Source of the DNA: Bacillus_P idriensis_A
GTDB taxonomy: Bacteria; Bacillota; Bacilli; Bacillales; Bacillaceae
Reading direction: 5' to 3'
Assembly (NCBI RefSeq): GCF_050483325.1
Contig: NZ_JBCMYF010000017.1
Location: forward strand, 62,001 to 126,000
Length of the DNA: 64,000 nt
The position numbers and the translations under genes were made by a program. A model generated the notes under the pieces. The model made no database searches, had not been told where the DNA came from, and was given only the letters and a program-made list of their open reading frames with translations. How positions within the stretch are numbered: the first letter of the stretch is position 1; the number at the start of each line of letters is the position of its first letter. Of this stretch, positions 44,559 to 53,009 are shown in pieces.

Positions 44559-45653
44559 ATGGAAATCTTCAAATATATGGAACAATATGATTATGAGCAA
44601 TTGGTATTTTGCCAAGATAAACAATCAGGGCTAAAAGCAATTATCGCGATTCATGATACAACTTTAGGACCTGCACTTGGCGGCACGCGCATGTGGACTT
44701 ATGCTTCAGAAGCTGATGCGATTGAAGATGCTCTTCGTTTAGCCAAAGGCATGACTTACAAAAATGCAGCAGCAGGATTAAACCTTGGCGGAGGAAAGAC
44801 AGTTATCATCGGTGATCCCCGCAAAGATAAAAACGAAGAAATGTTCCGGGCTTTCGGCCGCTACATTCAAGGACTTAACGGCCGTTATATTACTGCTGAA
44901 GATGTCGGCACCACTGTTGAAGACATGGATTTAATCCACGAAGAAACCAATTATGTAACAGGTATTTCACCTGCTTTCGGATCTTCAGGAAATCCGTCTC
45001 CTGTAACGGCGTTCGGCGTATACCGCGGAATGAAAGCTGCTGCAAAAGCTGCGTTCGGCACAGATTCATTAGAAGGCAAGACTGTGGCAGTTCAAGGTGT
45101 CGGCAACGTTGCATTCAACCTCTGCAGACATTTGCACGAAGAAGGCGCACAGCTGATTGTGACAGATATTAATAAAGAAGCGGTTCAAAGAGCAGTTGAA
45201 GCTTTCGGAGCTAAAGCTGTAGATCCAGATGAAATTTACGGAGTGGAATGCGATATTTATGCACCGTGCGCACTTGGAGCTACTATTAATGACGATACGA
45301 TCCCTCAAATCAAAGCTAAGGTCATTGCGGGTGCCGCAAATAACCAGTTAAGAGAAACTCGCCATGGCGATACGATTCATGAAATGGGAATTGCTTATGC
45401 ACCAGACTATGTCATTAATGCCGGCGGCGTAATTAACGTAGCGGATGAGCTTCTTGGATACAACAGCGAAAGAGCGATGAAAAAAGTAGAAGGCATTTAT
45501 CAAAATATTGAACGTGTATTTGAAATTGCAAAACGCGACGGCATCCCTACATATGCGGCAGCTGATCGTTTAGCGGAAGAGCGTATTGAAAGAATGAGAA
45601 ATTCCCGCAGCCAGTTTCTGCAAAATGGACATCATATTTTAAGCCGCCGCTAA
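44559..45653 (+). CDS. bcd: Leucine (branched-chain amino acid) dehydrogenase
   Basis: A 364-residue Glu/Leu/Phe/Val dehydrogenase that deaminates Leu, Val and Ile with NAD. GPALGGTRMW near residue 40, catalytic lysine in AAAGLNLGGGKTVI near 80, and the NAD fold VAVQGVGNVAFNLCRHL near 178. AGGAGG upstream. It supplies the keto acids used by the Bkd complex. Confidence 0.97.
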   Translation: MEIFKYMEQYDYEQLVFCQDKQSGLKAIIAIHDTTLGPALGGTRMWTYASEADAIEDALRLAKGMTYKNAAAGLNLGGGKTVIIGDPRKDKNEEMFRAFGRYIQGLNGRYITAEDVGTTVEDMDLIHEETNYVTGISPAFGSSGNPSPVTAFGVYRGMKAAAKAAFGTDSLEGKTVAVQGVGNVAFNLCRHLHEEGAQLIVTDINKEAVQRAVEAFGAKAVDPDEIYGVECDIYAPCALGATINDDTIPQIKAKVIAGAANNQLRETRHGDTIHEMGIAYAPDYVINAGGVINVADELLGYNSERAMKKVEGIYQNIERVFEIAKRDGIPTYAAADRLAEERIERMRNSRSQFLQNGHHILSRR

Positions 45654-45735
45654 TAGGCAATTTTTTGAGAAGAGATTAAGAAGACAGTGTGTTGGTGCGC
45701 TGTCTGATCTTTCTCATATATGGAGGTTTTAGAAG

Positions 45736-46851
45736 TTGCAAGAAAAAGAATATCGGATTCTCGTCATAAACCCGGGTTCGACTTCGACGAAAATTGGTGT
45801 ATTTGATAATGAACGATCGATTTTTGAAAAAACAATCCGTCATGATACAGACAAAATAAATGCTTTTAACAGTATTATTGATCAATATGAATTCAGAAAA
45901 CAAACCATTCTTGAAACGCTTGATGAAGAGGGCATAAATATCTCTAAATTAAGCGCGGTATGCGGAAGAGGCGGTCTGCTTCGTCCGATAGAGGGCGGAA
46001 CATACCATGTAAATGAACAAATGCTCAACGATCTCCGCATCGGTTATGCAGGGCAGCATGCTTCCAATTTGGGAGGCATCATCGCATTTGAAATTGCTGG
46101 CGGACTAAATATACCTTCTTTTATTGTGGATCCAGTGGTTGTAGATGAAATGGAGACAATCGCAAAAGTATCTGGAATTCCATCAATTGAACGAAAAAGT
46201 ATTTTTCATGCTTTAAACCAAAAATCCGTTGCGAGGAAAGTAGCTCAGCAGTATGGCAAAAAATACGGCGAAATGAACCTGATTGTGGCTCATATGGGCG
46301 GCGGGATTACAGTCGGTGTACACAGGCTTGGAAAAGTCATTGATGTCAATAACGGACTCCACGGAGATGGTCCATTCAGTCCTGAACGGGCAGGCACTGT
46401 TCCTGCAGGTGATTTAGTGAACCTTTGTTATTCAGGTGACTATTATCGAGAGGAAGTTATGAAAATGCTTGTTGGAAAAGGCGGGCTGGTCGGGTATCTT
46501 GGCACCAATGACGGCCAGAAGGTTGAACGCATGATTTCTGCAGGCGATCAAAAGGCCAAACTTGTATTTGATGCCATGGCTTATCAGATCGGTAAAGAAA
46601 TTGGTGCAGCAAGCGCCGTTTTAAAAGGGAAAGTAGATGCTATCATTCTTACTGGCGGCCTTGCCTACGGGAAAAAATTCGTAAAAGAAATTTCATCCTA
46701 CATTGATTGGATCGCAGATGTGAATGTCTTCCCGGGCGAAAATGAGCTTCAGGCTTTAACCGAAGGGGCTCTTCGCGTTCTCCGCGGAGAAGAAGAAGCG
46801 AAGGAATATCCGAATAAAAAAGTGGATTCTAAGATTTACAACCAGGTTTAA
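45736..46851 (+). CDS. buk: Butyrate kinase
   Basis: A 371-residue acetokinase-family enzyme making ATP from acyl phosphate. Motifs VINPGSTSTKIGVF near residue 10, AHMGGGITVGVH near 190 and ILTGGLAYGKKF near 305. Start is TTG at 45736, 9 bases after GGAGG. Its place between bcd and lpdV is the Bacillus order. Confidence 0.95.
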   Translation: MQEKEYRILVINPGSTSTKIGVFDNERSIFEKTIRHDTDKINAFNSIIDQYEFRKQTILETLDEEGINISKLSAVCGRGGLLRPIEGGTYHVNEQMLNDLRIGYAGQHASNLGGIIAFEIAGGLNIPSFIVDPVVVDEMETIAKVSGIPSIERKSIFHALNQKSVARKVAQQYGKKYGEMNLIVAHMGGGITVGVHRLGKVIDVNNGLHGDGPFSPERAGTVPAGDLVNLCYSGDYYREEVMKMLVGKGGLVGYLGTNDGQKVERMISAGDQKAKLVFDAMAYQIGKEIGAASAVLKGKVDAIILTGGLAYGKKFVKEISSYIDWIADVNVFPGENELQALTEGALRVLRGEEEAKEYPNKKVDSKIYNQV

Positions 46852-46868
46852 AAGAGAGGAGCATCAGT

Positions 46869-48290
46869 ATGGCAACAGATTATGATCTCGTCATTGTAGG
46901 CGGCGGAACAGGCGGATATGTAGCCGCGATCCGCGCAAGCCAGCTTGGCTTAAAAACAGCGATTGTTGAAAAAGGAAAACTGGGAGGCACATGCCTTCAT
47001 GCCGGATGTATTCCAAGCAAAGCGCTGCTTAGAAGTGCGGAAGTGTTTGCTACAGCGAAAAGAAGCGAAGAGTTTGGCGTCATTACATCAGGTGTTGAGC
47101 TCGATTTCACGAAGGTTCAAGAGCGCAAACAATCAATTATTGATAGTCTGCATAAAGGTGTCCAGCATTTAATGAAGCAGGGAAAAATCGATGTCTATGA
47201 GGGAACAGGCCGCATTTTGGGACCTTCTATTTTCTCCCCGATGCCTGGAACCATTTCTGTTGAAATGAATAACGGCGAAGAGAATGAAATGCTGATTCCT
47301 AAAAATGTGATTGTCTCTACAGGATCAAGACCGCGCAGTCTGCCTGGCCTTGAAATTGACGGTGAATCTGTTTTAACGTCAGATGAAGCACTTGCGCTTG
47401 AATCGCTGCCCAAATCAATTATCATTGTGGGCGGAGGAGTAATTGGAATAGAGTGGGCATCCATGCTGTCTGATTTTGGACTTGAGGTAACTGTACTTGA
47501 GTATGCAGAACGGATTCTGCCTACTGAAGATGCTGAAATATCCAAAGAAATGCAGCGCTTGCTTAAGAAAAAAGGCATTAACCTTGTAACAGGGGCTAAA
47601 GTGCTGTCTGAAACCCTTGAAAAAGGAGAAGCTGTTTCTATCAGTGCTGAACATAAAGGGGAAGTGAAGATATTCTCTGCTGAAAAAATTCTTGTATCTG
47701 TCGGACGTCAGGCAAATGTTGAGGGCATCGGAATTGAAAATACAGATATTCAGCTTGAAAATGGCTTCATTAAGACCAATCAATTTATGCAGACGAAAGA
47801 ATCACATATTTATGCGATTGGTGATGTTATAGGCGGACTTCAGCTTGCACATGTGGCTTCACATGAGGGCATTACGGCAGTTGAGCATATTGCCGGACAT
47901 ATTCCTTCTGCAATTGATTATAAAAAAGTTTCAAGATGTGTATACAGCACACCTGAAATTGCAAGTGTCGGCTATACAGAAGAAGAAGCGAAAGAAGCGG
48001 GATTTGAAGTGAAAACAGGTAAATTTTCATTCCGTGCGATCGGCAAAGCGCTTGTTTTTGGGGAATCCGATGGGTTTGTCAAATTAATTGCCGATGCTGC
48101 TACAGATGATCTCCTGGGTGTTCATATGATTGGACCGCATGTAACGGATATGATTTCTGAAGCAGGACTTGCAATGGTGCTTGATGCAACACCATGGGAA
48201 ATTGGACAAACCATACATCCTCATCCAACTCTGTCTGAAGCAATTGGTGAAGCGGCACTTGCAGTTGATGGGAAAGCAATCCATTCTTAA
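46869..48290 (+). CDS. lpdV: Dihydrolipoyl dehydrogenase E3 of the Bkd complex
   Basis: A 473-residue flavoprotein. FAD motif VIVGGGTGGYVAAIRASQLG, redox-active pair in GGTCLHAGCIPSKALL near residues 41-46, NAD motif IIVGGGVIGIEWASML near 180 and active-site HPHPTLSEA near 450. It reoxidises lipoyl groups on BkdB. GAGAGGAGC upstream. Confidence 0.96.
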   Translation: MATDYDLVIVGGGTGGYVAAIRASQLGLKTAIVEKGKLGGTCLHAGCIPSKALLRSAEVFATAKRSEEFGVITSGVELDFTKVQERKQSIIDSLHKGVQHLMKQGKIDVYEGTGRILGPSIFSPMPGTISVEMNNGEENEMLIPKNVIVSTGSRPRSLPGLEIDGESVLTSDEALALESLPKSIIIVGGGVIGIEWASMLSDFGLEVTVLEYAERILPTEDAEISKEMQRLLKKKGINLVTGAKVLSETLEKGEAVSISAEHKGEVKIFSAEKILVSVGRQANVEGIGIENTDIQLENGFIKTNQFMQTKESHIYAIGDVIGGLQLAHVASHEGITAVEHIAGHIPSAIDYKKVSRCVYSTPEIASVGYTEEEAKEAGFEVKTGKFSFRAIGKALVFGESDGFVKLIADAATDDLLGVHMIGPHVTDMISEAGLAMVLDATPWEIGQTIHPHPTLSEAIGEAALAVDGKAIHS

Positions 48291-48331
48291 AGGGATCATG
48301 TCCCTTACATATTGATTTTTAAGGAGGCAAA

Positions 48332-49327
48332 ATGATGGCTGAAAATCGTCATAAAACACTTGGCTTATCTGATCAAGAAGTTCTTGAAATGTATGAAACA
48401 ATGGTCATGGCGCGCAAAATCGATGAACGCATGTGGCTGCTCAACCGTTCAGGGAAAATTCCATTCGTGATTTCATGTCAGGGACAGGAAGCGGCTCAGG
48501 TTGGTGCTGCATTTGCACTTGACCGCAAAAAAGACTATGCTCTTCCTTATTACCGTGATATGGGTGTCGTGCTTGCGTTTGGCATGACGGCAAAGCAATT
48601 GATGCTTTCCGGATTTGCAAAAGCTGAAGATCCAAACTCAGGAGGCCGTCAAATGCCCGGTCACTTTGGACAAAAAGAAAACCGGATTGTGACAGGCTCA
48701 TCACCGGTTACGACTCAAGTGCCGCATGCGGTTGGAATTGCTCTTGCGGGCAAAATGGAGAAAAAGGATCTTGTTACATTTGTTACATTCGGGGAAGGCT
48801 CTTCAAATCAGGGAGATTTCCATGAAGGAGCAAATTTTGCAGGAGTACATAAGCTGCCTGTTATTTTCATGTGTGAAAATAATAAATACGCAATCAGTGT
48901 TCCGTATGAAAAACAAGTTGCATGCGAGAAGATTTCAGATCGTGCGATTGGGTATGGTATGCCTGGCTTTACAGTGGATGGAAATGATCCGCTTGAAGTG
49001 TATCAGGCCGTAAAAGAAGCTGCAGACAGAGGCCGCCGCGGAGAGGGCCCTACCCTGATAGAAGCAATCTCATACCGTCTGACTCCTCACTCAAGTGATG
49101 ACGATGATCGTTCATATCGCGGCCAGGAAGAAGTATCAGAAGCTAAGAAAAATGATCCTATCTTAAAATTTGCCGCTTATTTAAAAGAAACTGGCGTCAT
49201 GACAGATGAGAAGGAAAAAGAAATTCATGACGCGATCATGAAGGTTGTTAATGAAGCAACAGATTACGCAGAAAGTGCACCTTATGCAGAAGCAGAGTCA
49301 GCACTTAAATACGTATACGCAGAGTAA
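48332..49327 (+). CDS. bkdAA: Branched-chain 2-oxoacid dehydrogenase E1 alpha
   Basis: A 331-residue thiamine-diphosphate subunit (330 if the second ATG is used; AAGGAGG precedes both). QEAAQVGAAFAL, LPYYRDMGVVLAFG, and the TPP/magnesium motif TFGEGSSNQGDFHEGANFAGVHKLPVIFMCENN near 155-190 are typical; the phosphorylation-loop-like YRLTPHSSDDDDRSYR is also conserved. It decarboxylates keto acids with BkdAB. Confidence 0.96.
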   Translation: MMAENRHKTLGLSDQEVLEMYETMVMARKIDERMWLLNRSGKIPFVISCQGQEAAQVGAAFALDRKKDYALPYYRDMGVVLAFGMTAKQLMLSGFAKAEDPNSGGRQMPGHFGQKENRIVTGSSPVTTQVPHAVGIALAGKMEKKDLVTFVTFGEGSSNQGDFHEGANFAGVHKLPVIFMCENNKYAISVPYEKQVACEKISDRAIGYGMPGFTVDGNDPLEVYQAVKEAADRGRRGEGPTLIEAISYRLTPHSSDDDDRSYRGQEEVSEAKKNDPILKFAAYLKETGVMTDEKEKEIHDAIMKVVNEATDYAESAPYAEAESALKYVYAE

Positions 49328-49339
49328 GGGGGAAGAACA

Positions 49340-50323
49340 ATGCCAGTCATTTCTTATATAGATGCTGTCACGTTGGCGATTCGTGAAGAGATGGAACGTG
49401 ATCCAAAAGTTTTCGTGCTTGGGGAAGATGTAGGCAAAAAAGGCGGAGTTTTTAAAGCAACTGCCGGATTGTACGACAAGTTTGGAGAAGAGCGCGTCAT
49501 TGATACTCCGCTTGCAGAATCAGCGATTGCAGGTGTGGGGATTGGCGCAGCCATGTACGGAATGAGACCAATCGCAGAAATGCAATTTGCGGACTTTATA
49601 ATGCCTGCAGTCAATCAAATCGTTTCAGAGGCTGCCAAAATCCGCTATCGTTCAAACAATGATTGGAATTGCCCGATTACAATCCGTGCTCCTTATGGCG
49701 GAGGTGTGCATGGCGCTCTCTATCACTCTCAATCGGTCGAATCATTATTTGCCAATCAGCCTGGTCTTAAAATTGTCATGCCTTCAACACCTTATGATGT
49801 AAAAGGACTCTTAAAGGCTGCAATCAGAGACGATGATCCAGTACTGTTTTTTGAACATAAAAGAGCTTACCGCCTCATCAAAGGCGAGGTTCCGGATGAT
49901 GATTATGTACTGCCGATCGGTAAAGCCGATGTGAAGCGTGAAGGGGAAGATCTTACAATCATCACCTACGGCCTTTGCGTGCATTTTGCCCTTCAAGCTG
50001 CAGAAAAGCTTGCGCAGGACGGGATTTCAGCGCATATTCTTGATTTGCGCACAGTATATCCGCTGGATAAAGAAGCAATTATTGAAGCCGCTTCTAAAAC
50101 AGGAAAAGTGCTCCTGCTGACAGAAGACAACAAAGAAGGAAGCATCATGAGCGAAGTGTCAGCCATCATCGCTGAAAACTGCCTGTTTGATTTGGATGCG
50201 CCAATCATGCGTCTTGCAGGGCCTGATGTGCCGGCAATGCCATATGCTCCGACAATGGAAAAATATTTTATGATCAATCCAGATAAAGTAGAAGCGGCTA
50301 TGCGGAAGCTTGCTGAATTTTAA
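49340..50323 (+). CDS. bkdAB: Branched-chain 2-oxoacid dehydrogenase E1 beta
   Basis: A 327-residue E1 beta subunit. LGEDVGKKGGVFKAT, RVIDTPLAESAIAGVGIGAA, PYGGGVHGALYHSQSVE near 128 and DLRTVYPLDKEAI near 233 are family signatures. It pairs with BkdAA. AAGGGGGAAG upstream, 12 bases after bkdAA. Confidence 0.97.
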   Translation: MPVISYIDAVTLAIREEMERDPKVFVLGEDVGKKGGVFKATAGLYDKFGEERVIDTPLAESAIAGVGIGAAMYGMRPIAEMQFADFIMPAVNQIVSEAAKIRYRSNNDWNCPITIRAPYGGGVHGALYHSQSVESLFANQPGLKIVMPSTPYDVKGLLKAAIRDDDPVLFFEHKRAYRLIKGEVPDDDYVLPIGKADVKREGEDLTIITYGLCVHFALQAAEKLAQDGISAHILDLRTVYPLDKEAIIEAASKTGKVLLLTEDNKEGSIMSEVSAIIAENCLFDLDAPIMRLAGPDVPAMPYAPTMEKYFMINPDKVEAAMRKLAEF

Positions 50324-50353
50324 ATAAGATTTTCATTTGAGGAGGGAACAGAC

Positions 50354-51664
50354 ATGGCAGTTGAACAGATGACAATGCCCCAGCTTGGGGAAAGTGTAAC
50401 AGAAGGCACCATCAGCAAATGGCTTGTATCAGTCGGTGATACTGTAAACAAATATGATCCAATTGCTGAGGTTATGACTGATAAAGTAAATGCAGAGGTT
50501 CCATCTTCATTTACAGGCGTAATCAAAGAATTGGTTGCAGATGAAGGCGACACGCTTGCTGTCGGAGAAATCATTTGTAAAGTTGACGTCGGCGGAGGAA
50601 GTGAAGATGCTAAAGCAGCAAACGCACCAGTTTCATCAGCTTCCGAGCAAACACAAAAAGCAGAGCCTGCAGAGCAAACAGACCAATCAAACAAGAAACG
50701 ATATTCCCCTGCTGTCCTGCGTTTAGCACAGGAAAACAACATCGATCTAGAACAGGTTGCAGGTACAGGCGCCGGCGGCAGAATTACAAGAAAAGACCTG
50801 CAGCAAATCATTGAGAGCGGAAATATCCCTTCATCAGCAGGGAATGGCAGTGCTGCTGTACAAGAATCGCCAGCTAAAGCAGCCATCGAGCAAAATGCAC
50901 CTGCAGCTGCAGCGCAGAAAACTGCACAATCAGCTCCTGCTGCATCTGTTTCTGCACAGCCTGGAGATATTGAAATTCCTGTTACCGGCATCCGCAAAGC
51001 GATTGCTTCTAACATGCTGCGGAGCAAACACGAGGCGCCTCATGCCTGGACGATGATTGAAGTGGATGCAACCAATCTGGTTGAATACCGCAATACAATC
51101 AAGACAGAATTCAAGCAAAAAGAAGGATTTAATCTAACCTTCTTTGCGTTTTTCGTCAAAGCTGTCGCACAAGCATTAAAAGAATTCCCGCAGATCAATT
51201 CAATGTGGGCGGGTGAGAGTATTATTCAGAAGAAAGACATCAATATCTCAATTGCGGTTGCAACAGAAGATGCATTGTATGTTCCCGTGATTAAACATGC
51301 TGATGAAAAAACAATCAAAGGCATAGGCCGTGAAATTTCAGAACTTGCAGGCAAGGTCCGCACAGGGAAGCTATCTGCAGATGAAATGAAAGGCGGAACC
51401 TTTACAGTAAACAATACAGGTTCATTTGGATCTGTCCAGTCAATGGGGATTATCAACTATCCGCAGGCGGCCATTCTTCAGGTGGAATCCATCGTAAAAC
51501 GACCTGTTGTGATGAACAATGGCATGATCGCGGTGCGCGATATGGTGAACATATGCATGTCTCTTGATCATCGTGTGCTTGATGGTTTAGTGTGCGGCAG
51601 ATTCCTTGCCAGAGTAAAAGAAATTTTAGAGAATACGTCTAAAGATACGACCTCTATTTATTAA
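50354..51664 (+). CDS. bkdB: Branched-chain 2-oxoacid dehydrogenase E2 (dihydrolipoyl acyltransferase)
   Basis: A 436-residue E2. The lipoyl domain (about 3-77) has the lipoylated lysine in VMTDKVNAEVPS; an Ala/Glu/Gln linker leads to the peripheral subunit-binding domain (about 118-152, SPAVLRLAQENNIDLEQVAG); a second linker then leads to the acyltransferase domain with SLDHRVLDG (catalytic His) near 405. Lipoyl attachment depends on the LipM pathway. Last gene of the operon. Confidence 0.97.
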   Translation: MAVEQMTMPQLGESVTEGTISKWLVSVGDTVNKYDPIAEVMTDKVNAEVPSSFTGVIKELVADEGDTLAVGEIICKVDVGGGSEDAKAANAPVSSASEQTQKAEPAEQTDQSNKKRYSPAVLRLAQENNIDLEQVAGTGAGGRITRKDLQQIIESGNIPSSAGNGSAAVQESPAKAAIEQNAPAAAAQKTAQSAPAASVSAQPGDIEIPVTGIRKAIASNMLRSKHEAPHAWTMIEVDATNLVEYRNTIKTEFKQKEGFNLTFFAFFVKAVAQALKEFPQINSMWAGESIIQKKDINISIAVATEDALYVPVIKHADEKTIKGIGREISELAGKVRTGKLSADEMKGGTFTVNNTGSFGSVQSMGIINYPQAAILQVESIVKRPVVMNNGMIAVRDMVNICMSLDHRVLDGLVCGRFLARVKEILENTSKDTTSIY

Positions 51665-51671
51665 TAAAAAA

Positions 51672-51706
51672 AACGCCATCACTTTTTGTTATATGATGGC
51701 GTTTTT
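51672..51706 (+). terminator. Terminator after bkdB
   Basis: AACGCCATCA (51672-51681) and TGATGGCGTT (51694-51703) with flanking A and T runs; it may also serve the convergent lipid kinase gene. Confidence 0.88.
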
Positions 51707-51707
51707 C

Positions 51708-52610
51708 TTATAATGGCTCCTTAGGAGAAAGCATTTGAAAATGGTTATGCAAGATTGTAATCGTTTCGGGTGTTTTTGAATAAATCTCACCGTCAGTATC
51801 GACACTCATTTCTTCCTTTGTTTCAATATGCATGCTTCTCGCCTGATAGTGCATCAGCTGAGAATCTATATGATTCCAGTCAATGTTTTCTTTCATTGTC
51901 ATCACTTCTTTAATAAGGGAAAAATTCGCTTCTTTAATAATGAAAATATCAGCATAGCCGTCATCGATTTTGATATCAGGATGAGGCAGCATATTTGTGC
52001 CGATGAATTTGCCATTTGCAATCAGCACCATGATCGCTTCTTCTTCAATCCATGTGTCATCAAGCTTCAGTCTGAAGTGAAAAGGCTTCATGGATTTAAT
52101 CGTTCTAAACGCGCTTAGAAAATAGCTGACTTTTCCGAGCAGTGCTTTTTCTGTGTCATTAATATTTTCAGATGTTTCCGCAACAAGGCCGATTCCCCAG
52201 AAGTTGAGGAAGTAGCCCCCGCTGGTTTCTGCAGCGTCTGTTCCGCGAATCTCACCTTCAAATAATGCTTCAGCAGCTTTCTTTAAGTTTTGAGGAATAC
52301 CGAGTGTTCTTGAAAAGTCATTGCAAGTGCCGCCGGGCAAAATGGCGATAACCGGTCTATGAATCAGTCCGCCGAGTCCGTTTATACATTCATGTACTGT
52401 GCCATCTCCGCCAAGTATAATCACGATATCCATGTTTTCCCCGTGTTTCCTGCAGTATTCCTGTGCATCCAGAGGTTTTGAAGTTTGAAGCAGCAAAAGC
52501 TGTTCCACATGCAGAGAAATAATCGGAACACAGATGCCAAGTGTTTTTTCAGCGTCCTTCTGGCCGGCATTTCCATTATAAATCAGCATGCCTTTTTTAT
52601 ATTTCGCCAT
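51708..52610 (-). CDS. YegS/BmrU-family lipid (diacylglycerol-type) kinase
   Basis: A 300-residue kinase of the DAGK catalytic family. The nucleotide loop is IVIILGGDGTVHECINGL near residue 62, and ILPGGTCNDFSRTLGIP near 91 follows, as in YegS and BmrU. B. subtilis has bmrU (after bmrR-bmr) downstream of bkdB, but on the facts here the bmr genes are missing and the gene is convergent with bkdB, so I give no symbol. It probably phosphorylates a membrane lipid. AAGGGG before the ATG. Confidence 0.85.
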   Translation of the reverse strand: MAKYKKGMLIYNGNAGQKDAEKTLGICVPIISLHVEQLLLLQTSKPLDAQEYCRKHGENMDIVIILGGDGTVHECINGLGGLIHRPVIAILPGGTCNDFSRTLGIPQNLKKAAEALFEGEIRGTDAAETSGGYFLNFWGIGLVAETSENINDTEKALLGKVSYFLSAFRTIKSMKPFHFRLKLDDTWIEEEAIMVLIANGKFIGTNMLPHPDIKIDDGYADIFIIKEANFSLIKEVMTMKENIDWNHIDSQLMHYQARSMHIETKEEMSVDTDGEIYSKTPETITILHNHFQMLSPKEPL

Positions 52611-52642
52611 AAAAAAACCCCTTATGAGCTTGCAGAATAGGT

Positions 52643-52852
52643 TTAAAAATTAAATAAATTGATAAAAAACCTTACAATGTAAATGAGAATTCTAAACGGA
52701 AGAAGGATTAAATATTCAATCAAGCCGATACACTCAACTAAAGTGTCGACTAACCAATTCCCCCGTTTTTTGCGTTTCTTTTTTTCTCCGAATTTACTCT
52801 TCTTCTTTAAATTAACCTCTCTTACTTTAATTGAAACATTTTTTAGATCCAT
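52643..52852 (-). CDS. Small basic membrane protein, unrecognised
   Basis: A 69-residue frame. A lysine/arginine-rich first half (KKKSKFGEKKKRKKRG) precedes a hydrophobic aromatic C-terminus (CIGLIEYLILLPFRILIYIV), a layout common among small Bacillus membrane proteins. The ATG at 52852 has no good ribosome site, which lowers confidence. A -10-like TATTATACC lies about 60 bases upstream. Confidence 0.42.
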   Translation of the reverse strand: MDLKNVSIKVREVNLKKKSKFGEKKKRKKRGNWLVDTLVECIGLIEYLILLPFRILIYIVRFFINLFNF

Positions 52853-52953
52853 ACGTCTGAATGAGCTTGAAGGTTACAATATTGAAATAGAATTGCTGAT
52901 TGCGTAGAGGTATAATAAAATGAAATAGATTAAGTTTTTACTATTTTCAAAAA

Positions 52954-53009
52954 TGTAAACGCATTCTTTTGCGTCAAGGGGGTGGGCTTCCTATCCGGGA
53001 AGCGGGAGT
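52954..53009 (+). promoter_or_regulatory. mutA leader: cre-like site and ribosome-site hairpin
   Basis: TGTAAACGCATTCT at 52954-52967 matches the cre pattern for CcpA except at two positions. AAGGGGG at 52976-52982 is a strong ribosome site but lies 27 bases before the mutA ATG; between them GCTTCC (52986-52991) and GGAAGC (52998-53003) form a 6-bp stem. Folding that stem leaves 9 bases of spacing. Confidence 0.35.

Noticed and set aside
43560..51700. CodY or CcpA sites in the bkd operon
   Set aside because: I saw no convincing consensus match; the sigma-L promoter explains control sufficiently.
52683..52907. 74-codon plus-strand frame opposite the small basic membrane ORF
   Set aside because: No ribosome site; composition is that of a shadow frame.
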